From Subdoligranulum sp. (GTDB lineage Bacteria > Bacillota > Clostridia > Oscillospirales > Ruminococcaceae), in the NCBI GenBank assembly GCA_004555405.1, contig SFIE01000034.1, forward strand, positions 1 through 19,913: 19,913 nucleotides of DNA, given 5' to 3'. Every line of letters begins with the position of its first letter. Position 1 is the stretch's first letter. Shown in pieces: positions 14,878 to 19,913 of this stretch. Below the pieces are notes generated by a model. That model saw only the letters and a program-made list of their open reading frames with translations. It did not search any database and was not told where the DNA came from. The position numbers and the translations under genes were made by a program.

Positions 14878-15741
14878 TTATTCTTCCCAAATGGCGGTTG
14901 CGCCGCAGGGCACAACACCGCCGGTGGCGCTTACGGGCAGGCCGATCTCATCACAGGTGGTGTGCCCGCCGAATTTGGGGGTGAGGGTGGTTTGTAGAAT
15001 ATATTCCATCACCGCCGGGGAAAGGCCCGTGGTGTAGCTGTTCACCGCCACAAACAGCGGTTTTTCGCTGAGCACACCGGCACACAGCGAGATCAGATCG
15101 TAAATATTATCCTCCAATTTCCAGATCTCTCCGCCGGGGCCGCGGCCATAGCTGGGGGGGTCCATGATCAGGCCGTCATACACGCTGCCGCGGCGGATCT
15201 CACGCGCCACAAACTTGGCGCAGTCGTCCACGATCCAGCGAATGGGGCGGTCGGCCATGCTGCTGGCGGCTGCGTTTTCCCGCGCCCACGCCACAATGCC
15301 CTTGCTGGCATCCACATGGCACACACTGGCACCCGCCTGGGCACAGGCCAGCGTGGCGCCGCCGGTGTAGCCAAACAGGTTCAAAACGCGGATGGGGCGG
15401 CCCGCTGCCTTGATCTTTTCCTGATACCACGCCCAGTTTACGGCCTGCTCGGGGAATACACCCGTGTGCTTAAAGCCGGTGGGGCTGACCACCAGATTCA
15501 GATCATTCCAGCCGATCTGCCATTTTTGGGGCAAACGGCGGCGGTATTCCCATTCGCCGCCGCCCTTGACCGAGCGGTGATACACGGCATCCGCCTTGTT
15601 CCACAGATCGCTCACGGGCTCGTTTTTCCACACCACCTGCGGGTCCGGGCGCACCAGCAGGGTGCTGCCCCAGCGCTCAAGTCGGTTGCCGCCGGTGGCA
15701 TCGATGAGTTCATAGTCTTTCCATTGATTTGCAGGGCGCAT
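14878..15741 (-). CDS. Class I SAM-dependent methyltransferase, RlmI/RlmK-like
   Basis: A 287-residue protein of the Methyltrans_SAM type. Motif I VLNLFGYTGG is at about 119-128, an acidic cofactor residue D144 follows in CHVDASKG, and motif IV DPPSYGRG is at 194-201. Relatives methylate cytosines of 23S rRNA (RlmI, RlmK). Here the N-terminal PUA domain of RlmI is absent and the protein starts at the short RlmK/RlmI-like linker, so the exact target is not assignable. ATG 15741 has AGAGGA 9 nt upstream. It follows ruvB by 59 bp on the same strand and may be read from the ruv promoter. Confidence 0.88.
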   Translation of the reverse strand: MRPANQWKDYELIDATGGNRLERWGSTLLVRPDPQVVWKNEPVSDLWNKADAVYHRSVKGGGEWEYRRRLPQKWQIGWNDLNLVVSPTGFKHTGVFPEQAVNWAWYQEKIKAAGRPIRVLNLFGYTGGATLACAQAGASVCHVDASKGIVAWARENAAASSMADRPIRWIVDDCAKFVAREIRRGSVYDGLIMDPPSYGRGPGGEIWKLEDNIYDLISLCAGVLSEKPLFVAVNSYTTGLSPAVMEYILQTTLTPKFGGHTTCDEIGLPVSATGGVVPCGATAIWEE

Positions 15742-15800
15742 AGTCGTTTTTCCTCTTTATATCCGTTTTATCGGTTGATATTTTCTGTTTTTCCGCGCGA

Positions 15801-16874
15801 TCAGCGGTCAAAAAGGCTTTGCTGGCCGTTTTCCTCGGGGGCCTGCCCGCGGGTGGGCTCTTCAGGCGGCGGGGTAAGGCCCAAATGCCCATAGGCCAGT
15901 CTTGTCACGCAGCGGCCGCGGGGGGTGCGGGTCAAGAATCCCATTTGCATCAGATACGGCTCGCACACATCCTCCAGCGTTACGCTTTCTTCGCCCAGGG
16001 CCGCCGCCAGCGTTTCAAGGCCCACCGGGCCGCCGCCGTACATTTCAATGATGGCGCGCAGCATACTGCGGTCCATCTGGTCCAGCCCAAGGCTGTCGAT
16101 GTCCATGCGCTTCAGCGCCAGGCGGGCGGTTTCGCCGTCCACCACGCCATCGCCCAGCACGGTGGCAAAGTCACGCACGCGCTTGAGCAGACGGTTGGCT
16201 ACACGCGGCGTGCCGCGGGCACATTTGGCCAGCTCGTATGCGCCCTCCTCGGTGCATTCCTGCCCCAAAATTCCGGCGCTGCGGCGAATGATCCTGCAAA
16301 GCTCATCGGGGCTGTAAAGCTCCAGCTTGAGCAAAACGCCAAATCGGTCACGCAGCGGGCCGGTGATCTGGCCTGCACGGGTGGTGGCACCCACCAGCGT
16401 AAAGTGCGGCAGATTGATGCGGATGCTCTGGGCGCTGGGGCCCTTGCCGATCATAATATCCAGCGCGTAATCCTCCAGCGCCGGATACAGCACTTCCTCT
16501 ACCTGGCGCGAAAGGCGATGGATCTCGTCGATAAACAGCACATCACCCTCCTGCAGGCTGGTGAGCAGTGCGGCAAGATCGCCGGGCTTTTCAATGGCCG
16601 GGCCGCTGGTGATGCGGATCTGCACCCCCATTTCGGCGGCCACAATGCCCGCCAGCGTGGTTTTGCCAAGGCCCGGCGGGCCGTAAAGCAGAATATGGTC
16701 CATCGGCTCGCCGCGCCGCTGTGCTGCCTTGAGATAGATTTTCAGATTTTCCTTTACTTTATCCTGCCCAATGTATTCATCCAGACTGCGCGGGCGCAGA
16801 TTGTTTTCTTCGGCATCCGCCGGAATGGCGGCAGGCCCCACCAAACGGCCGGGGGTTTCCTGTTCTTCGTACAC
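15801..16874 (-). CDS. ruvB: Holliday junction branch-migration helicase RuvB
   Basis: A 357-residue AAA+ motor with Walker A GPPGLGKT at 65-72, Walker B FIDEIHR with D116-E117, sensor VGATTRAG near 162-169 and a C-terminal winged helix ending MQMGFLTRTPRGR. With RuvA it drives branch migration of Holliday junctions. The start is a GTG at 16874 with AAGGAGGG 5 nt upstream. It lies 12 bp after ruvA. The last ~20 residues (PEEPTRGQAPEENGQQ) are a low-complexity tail. The family assignment is certain. Confidence 0.98.
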   Translation of the reverse strand: MYEEQETPGRLVGPAAIPADAEENNLRPRSLDEYIGQDKVKENLKIYLKAAQRRGEPMDHILLYGPPGLGKTTLAGIVAAEMGVQIRITSGPAIEKPGDLAALLTSLQEGDVLFIDEIHRLSRQVEEVLYPALEDYALDIMIGKGPSAQSIRINLPHFTLVGATTRAGQITGPLRDRFGVLLKLELYSPDELCRIIRRSAGILGQECTEEGAYELAKCARGTPRVANRLLKRVRDFATVLGDGVVDGETARLALKRMDIDSLGLDQMDRSMLRAIIEMYGGGPVGLETLAAALGEESVTLEDVCEPYLMQMGFLTRTPRGRCVTRLAYGHLGLTPPPEEPTRGQAPEENGQQSLFDR

Positions 16875-16886
16875 GCTGCACCCTCC

Positions 16887-17489
16887 TTATCGGCGGCCCG
16901 CCATGCTGCGGAGCGCCAGCTTGATGATCTCTTCTACAGGCAGAGTTTCATCCACCTTGGCCACGCTTTGCGCAGCTTCGCTTTGGCTGTAGCCAAGGCT
17001 CACCAGCGCTGCAATGGCCTGGCTCAAATTGCCGGTGGGGCTTTGCACGGCGGCATCGCCAAGGCTCAGGCCGCCCTCGGCCAGCCCCTTGCCCACCTTG
17101 TCCTTGAGCTCCAGCACAATGCGCTGGGCCAGCTTGGGGCCCACGCCGTTGGCGGCGGTAAACGCCTTATGGTCCCCCGCCGAAATGGCAAGCGCCACAC
17201 GGTCCGGGTTCATCACGCTCAAAATGGCAAGCCCCGCCTTGGGGCCCACACCGCTCACCCCGGTGAGCAGCGCAAAGCATGCCTTTTGCTCCTCGGTAGC
17301 AAAGCCGAACAGCGAGATATCGTTTTCGCTGATATTTAAATAGGTATACACGGTGGCTTCCTGCCCTGCACCGGGCAGCGCCCCGGCCACGCTGGCGGGC
17401 ACCATTACCTGATAGCCCACGCCGCCGCAGCTGATAACCACCATATCAAGCGTTTTTTTAAGCACCTTACCGGTGAGTGAATAAATCAT
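16887..17489 (-). CDS. ruvA: Holliday junction DNA-binding protein RuvA
   Basis: A 200-residue protein of normal length: an N-terminal OB-fold (1-65, MIYSLTGKVLKK), two helix-hairpin-helix motifs (GVSGVGPKAGLAIL near 74-87 and NGVGPKLAQRIVLEL near 113-127) that bind the junction backbone, a flexible linker, and a C-terminal UBA-like domain (AIAALVSLGYSQSEA) that contacts RuvB. ATG 17489 has AAGGAG upstream. It starts 85 bp after ruvC; the gap contains a short CCCGC/GCGGG hairpin. Confidence 0.98.
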   Translation of the reverse strand: MIYSLTGKVLKKTLDMVVISCGGVGYQVMVPASVAGALPGAGQEATVYTYLNISENDISLFGFATEEQKACFALLTGVSGVGPKAGLAILSVMNPDRVALAISAGDHKAFTAANGVGPKLAQRIVLELKDKVGKGLAEGGLSLGDAAVQSPTGNLSQAIAALVSLGYSQSEAAQSVAKVDETLPVEEIIKLALRSMAGRR

Positions 17490-17574
17490 GGCTGGCTCCT
17501 TTTTTCCGGGGGTCCGTGCATCTTCCCGCTTTGCGGGCGTTTGGGATCACACGGCAAATCCTCCTGCGATCTTC

Positions 17575-18087
17575 TTAAATGGGCCCGCGGCTGCGGGGCA
17601 GATAATCTTTCAGCGACGAGCGCGAGCAGTTGCAATGCGTGATGGCCATGGCCAGTGCATCGGCGGTATCGTCCGGCTTGGGCACCGTGGGCAGATGCAG
17701 CATCAGGCGCACCATTTCCATCATTTGTTTTTTCACGGCCTTGCCGTAGCCGGTGAGCGACTGCTTCACCTGCATGGGGGTGTATTCATAGATCGGCACC
17801 CCGCACTGCGCCGCCGCCAGCAAGATCACACCACGCGCCTCGGCCACGCCGATCACCGTGGTCTGGTTGTGCTGATAATACAGCTTCTCAATGGCCAGTG
17901 CCTCGGGCTTATAGGTTTCGCACACCTGCTTGATGCCCTCGTACACCTGCACAAGGCGCTGCTCAAACGGAACGCCCGCCTGCGTGCATACTGCGCCGAA
18001 ATCCACCGCCTTAAAGCGAATGCCCTCCTGCTCGATCACGCCCCAGCCCACAATGGCATAGCCGGGGTCGATGCCTAAAACTCGCAT
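17575..18087 (-). CDS. ruvC: Holliday junction resolvase RuvC
   Basis: A 170-residue endonuclease of the RNase H fold. Catalytic acidic residues are visible: D7 in MRVLGIDPG, E in ALAIEKLYY near 66, and the pair in KPDDTADALAMAITH near the C-terminus. It cuts Holliday junctions symmetrically in a complex with RuvAB. I prefer ATG 18087, since the family usually begins at this point. ATG 18105 would add six residues and has GGAGAGG close to it, so the start is not settled. It is the first gene of the minus-strand block, with a promoter at 18128-18156. Confidence 0.97.
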   Translation of the reverse strand: MRVLGIDPGYAIVGWGVIEQEGIRFKAVDFGAVCTQAGVPFEQRLVQVYEGIKQVCETYKPEALAIEKLYYQHNQTTVIGVAEARGVILLAAAQCGVPIYEYTPMQVKQSLTGYGKAVKKQMMEMVRLMLHLPTVPKPDDTADALAMAITHCNCSRSSLKDYLPRSRGPI

Positions 18088-18127
18088 AGATACTCTTGAT
18101 CCCATACCTCTCCACTATAATTAAACC

Positions 18128-18156
18128 AGTATACCACAAACCATTTCATGCCGCAA
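18128..18156 (-). promoter_or_regulatory. Probable promoter of the ruvCAB unit
   Basis: On the minus strand, TTGCGG (18156-18151), a 17-bp spacer and TATACT (18133-18128), 41 bp from the preferred ruvC ATG. The -10 box is 5 of 6 and the -35 box is 3 of 6. No LexA-type box was recognised. Confidence 0.55.
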
Positions 18157-18174
18157 TCCTTTTGGGTGGGGAAT

Positions 18175-18210
18175 GCGATGCGCGCAGTGCATAGCATCGC
18201 CCTATTTTTT
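18175..18210 (+). terminator. Terminator-like hairpin between ruvC and the tRNA promoter
   Basis: GCGATGC (18175-18181) and GCATCGC (18194-18200) form a 7-bp stem; after CCTA comes a run of six T. It faces plus, where no upstream gene needs it, so it may insulate the tRNA promoter or be a relic. Confidence 0.35.
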
Positions 18211-18249
18211 GCTTTCGCCAAAAAAGTTTACGATTTTTTCAAAAAATGC

Positions 18250-18278
18250 TTGACTTTTTGTTCACGCCGGGCTATACT
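18250..18278 (+). promoter_or_regulatory. Promoter of the tRNA-Val gene
   Basis: TTGACT (18250-18255), a 17-bp spacer and TATACT (18273-18278). Both boxes match 5 of 6, and the site is 34 bp before the mature tRNA 5' end. Confidence 0.8.
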
Positions 18279-18311
18279 GATTAAGTCGTCTGGCAATCAC
18301 AGGCGAGATAT

Positions 18312-18387
18312 GCGCGGTTAGCTCAGCTGGTAGAGCATCTGCTTGACGTGCAGGAGGTCACAGGTTCGAGTCCTGTACCGCGCACCA
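18312..18387 (+). tRNA. tRNA-Val (anticodon GAC), CCA encoded
   Basis: Full cloverleaf: acceptor GCGCGGT (18312-18318) pairs with ACCGCGC (18377-18383), discriminator A, then an encoded CCA. D arm GCTC/GAGC, anticodon stem TCTGC/GCAGG with loop TTGACGT giving anticodon GAC (reads GUC), variable loop AGGTC, and T arm ACAGG-TTCGAGT-CCTGT. It has its own promoter and terminator. Phage-type genes begin directly downstream, and the 3' end of a tRNA is a typical integration target. Confidence 0.97.
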
Positions 18388-18388
18388 A

Positions 18389-18428
18389 AAAAGGCCACTT
18401 AGAAGCGAAAGTTTCTAAGTGGCCTTTT
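18389..18428. terminator. Strong 16-bp terminator hairpin after tRNA-Val (bidirectional)
   Basis: AAAAGGCCACTTAGAA (18389-18404) and TTCTAAGTGGCCTTTT (18413-18428) are perfect arms with loop GCGAAAGT. A runs on one side and T runs on the other let it serve both the tRNA and the phage-type gene coming from the right. Confidence 0.9.
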
Positions 18429-18432
18429 GTTG

Positions 18433-18456
18433 TTTACCGCACATTTTACCGCACTT
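18433..18456. repeat. Tandem 12-mer at the tRNA/prophage junction (possible attachment-site region)
   Basis: TTTACCGCACAT (18433-18444) is followed at once by TTTACCGCACTT (18445-18456). The second copy overlaps the stop codon of the sigma-like gene. The core ACCGC also resembles the tRNA 3' end (TACCGCGCACCA). The function is not shown. Confidence 0.4.
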
Positions 18457-19276
18457 CGTAAATATACGCGCCGCGGCTGTCTAAATATTCCACAATGCGC
18501 TCTTCTACAGCGCCCCCGTATTGCCAACTGTTAAAGCCTGTGCCAAAATGGGCATGACTACTAATTATTTCATCATGCCACTTTTGCAGCTTCGGGTTTA
18601 CGCGCAGCACTCTTATTGCTTTGCGCTGTGCATTCCTAACACAGCTGTCAGAGCGCCCCATATTTTGTGCAATCTCTGTTAGTGTCCGGCCTTGATAATA
18701 GTGTTGCTTCATCACTTCGGCCTGCATTTCTGGCAGTTTTCCCAGTGATTCCGTTAACGCCTCTTGAAGTTCGGCGTTAAATAGCTTCTCTTCTACGCTT
18801 TCTATAGCTTGCTGCCCCGCCGGGTCTTCTTGCAGATCGCACAGAGTGGCCGCCCCTGCTTCATCATCTGACAATGGCATATCCAGACTTGCACAGTTGT
18901 TCAGAGGATCTGCAGCTACAGCGCGCCGCACCCCATCAGCGCCCAGCACCCAACGCCTGTGAGTTCCAGTGATCGCAATAGCTATCTGCCGCTTAACGGC
19001 CATAGCCAACCATGAGGAAAACCGCCCCTTGTCCGGTTTGTAGGTTTCTGCAGCAAATAAAACAGCAAAATAGCTTTCCTGTTCTAAATCCTCTATAGTT
19101 ACGCCATGCGCTGCAGCGCGTTCTGCATTGGCATTGTACCACCTGCGGACAATCAGCCCCGCAAGGGCTTTATTCTGCTCCCAAAGCTGCGCCAAGGCCT
19201 GCCGGTCACCACCTGCAGCGCGTTCTGCGAGTATTTCGTTTATTTCTTGTTTGTCTTTGCTGGGTATCATGTTCAT
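18446..19276 (-). CDS. Phage-type RNA polymerase sigma-70 family factor
   Basis: A 276-residue protein from ATG 19276. The frame is open to 19363, but that longer version would read through the hairpin at 19291-19328, and GGGGGA precedes this ATG. Residues 25-105 resemble sigma region 2 (VTIEDLEQESYFAVLFAAETYKPDKGRFSSW, shown in part at about 59-89: IEDLEQESYF then KGRFSSWLAMAVKRQ). Residues 170-225 resemble region 4, with the helix-turn-helix RTLTEIAQNMGRSDSCVRNAQRKA. A ~50-residue C-terminal tail (KWHDEIISSHAHFGTGFNSW and beyond) fits no domain I know. It lies between a capsid gene and tRNA-Val, with lower GC than the core genes, and is probably a prophage gene that redirects polymerase to late promoters. 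That role is inferred. Confidence 0.75.
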   Translation of the reverse strand: MNMIPSKDKQEINEILAERAAGGDRQALAQLWEQNKALAGLIVRRWYNANAERAAAHGVTIEDLEQESYFAVLFAAETYKPDKGRFSSWLAMAVKRQIAIAITGTHRRWVLGADGVRRAVAADPLNNCASLDMPLSDDEAGAATLCDLQEDPAGQQAIESVEEKLFNAELQEALTESLGKLPEMQAEVMKQHYYQGRTLTEIAQNMGRSDSCVRNAQRKAIRVLRVNPKLQKWHDEIISSHAHFGTGFNSWQYGGAVEERIVEYLDSRGAYIYEVR

Positions 19277-19290
19277 AGTTTCCCCCATAC

Positions 19291-19328
19291 AAAAACGGCC
19301 CGCAGATCTTCCCGCGAGCCGTTTTTTG
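19291..19328. terminator. Hairpin terminator between the capsid and sigma-like genes
   Basis: AAAAACGGCCCGC (19291-19303) pairs with GCGAGCCGTTTTT, ending near 19326, with one mismatch. A and T runs flank both sides, so it can act in either direction. On the minus strand it would end capsid transcription 15 bp before the sigma-like gene start. Confidence 0.7.
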
Positions 19329-19396
19329 TGCATTATGCTATAATATCGTGCGCAGGCCTGCACCGATCACGCCGTGCAAACTATCAGATTGCACAA

Positions 19397-19913
19397 TCAG
19401 ACGGTAGCCTGATAGTAAATGCCGTTCTTCTTGTTTTCCAAGACAAAAGCGTCATAGCAAATTCGGCCCGTCACAATAGTACCGCTTGACAGCGGGGTGT
19501 CAGTATGTAAGCCGTAATCCTCAAGTTTAACCGGCGCCACAGTGGCCGCAGGGTGAGCGATCATAAAACCAAACTTATCAGGCAGGCGCGAAGACGGAAT
19601 TTTGACAACATTCATTCCATCCAGCATACCAACCACACCAAGCTTTCTAAGCTCTGCGCCTACTTCGTTATGGTCAAATTCAACAGCCTGCTTCAAAATA
19701 GCATAAACAGCAGGTGTAACAACAAGCACACGGTCAGTGTCCGGCACTTCGGAATCGTCCAAAGCCTGTGATCCTTTCAGGATAGCATTATAAATATTGG
19801 TTTTACTCAATGCTGCGGCTTCTGCCTTATGACCAGCGTTTGCAACCATAACGCCATAGGTATATGTATCAACTTCGGGAACAACAACCTCTCTAAGTTC
19901 ACGGGCAAGTGCT
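19397..19913 (-). CDS. Phage major capsid protein, C-terminal part (runs off the window)
   Basis: The minus-strand frame is open from the right edge to the stop at 19397, giving 171 residues. An internal ATG at 19849 is not the true start, because the upstream codons (ALARELREVVVPEVDTYTYG) continue the same protein. Motifs such as VPEVDTYTYG, TNIYNAILKGSQALDDSEVP, RVLVVTPAVYAILKQA and GMNVVKIPSSRLP are typical of HK97-fold coat proteins of the P22/N4-type capsid families in Firmicute phages. It would form the head shell. Codon use is less GC-biased than in the core genes. It is transcribed toward the tRNA, with the sigma-like gene next. The class is well supported; the exact capsid family is not. 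Confidence 0.82.
   Translation of the reverse strand, partial: ALARELREVVVPEVDTYTYGVMVANAGHKAEAAALSKTNIYNAILKGSQALDDSEVPDTDRVLVVTPAVYAILKQAVEFDHNEVGAELRKLGVVGMLDGMNVVKIPSSRLPDKFGFMIAHPAATVAPVKLEDYGLHTDTPLSSGTIVTGRICYDAFVLENKKNGIYYQATV

Noticed and set aside
14769..14918. Longer EcfA1 start at 14918 on the minus strand
   Set aside because: It would overlap the methyltransferase gene and add an unrelated ~50 residues. ATG 14768 has a proper ribosome binding site and the family N-terminus.
19277..19363. Longer start for the sigma-like gene at 19363
   Set aside because: The extension translates through a terminator hairpin (19291-19328) and gives a Cys/Arg-rich peptide unlike sigma N-termini.
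1..19913. CRISPR array, insertion sequence or rRNA
   Set aside because: No regularly spaced repeats, transposase motifs or rRNA sequence were seen on either strand; repeats found are short and isolated.

Overview
This window looks like a piece of a GC-rich gut Firmicute chromosome, most likely Oscillospiraceae/Ruminococcaceae (the Faecalibacterium, Gemmiger, Subdoligranulum neighbourhood). The basis is gene content (ruvCAB, a group II ECF module, a ClpE-like unfoldase, a DUF5711-type protein), GGAGG-type ribosome binding sites, TTGACA/TATAAT promoters and a strong G/C third-position bias. The genus is an inference. Two foreign-looking edges flank this core.

Left edge (1-257): the first ~157 bases encode, on the minus strand, part of a deoxycytidylate deaminase whose wording and AT-rich codons resemble Bacteroidetes. 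Its similarity stops abruptly near base 158, in AT-rich DNA with short direct repeats. Either the locus is broken or transferred, or the contig is chimeric. A consensus promoter then starts at 258.

Plus-strand block (258-6039): promoter, a leader with a terminator hairpin inside a short ORF, and a MATE efflux pump. Next come two minus-strand genes (a small unknown protein and 5-formyltetrahydrofolate cyclo-ligase), a D,D-carboxypeptidase on plus with its terminator, and a second MATE pump with a near-perfect palindrome upstream of its promoter. A 15-bp bidirectional terminator (6057-6098) closes the block.

Minus-strand housekeeping block (18105 down to 6108), read in transcription order: ruvC, ruvA, ruvB (Holliday junction processing), an RlmI-like methyltransferase, ecfA1-ecfA2-ecfT (vitamin-uptake energizing module), truA, then a DUF5711-like propeller protein with its own promoter inside the end of truA, a CvpA-family protein, a ClpE-like AAA+ unfoldase and a LysR regulator that runs into the 6057-6098 terminator.

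Right edge (18250-19913): a tRNA-Val(GAC) with its promoter and a 16-bp terminator hairpin, followed directly by lower-GC phage-type DNA: a sigma-70-like factor and the end of a major capsid protein, both transcribed toward the tRNA. This is consistent with one end of a prophage at the tRNA 3' side. The most interesting regions are the MATE leader (possible ribosome-mediated attenuation) and the tRNA/prophage junction with its phage sigma factor.
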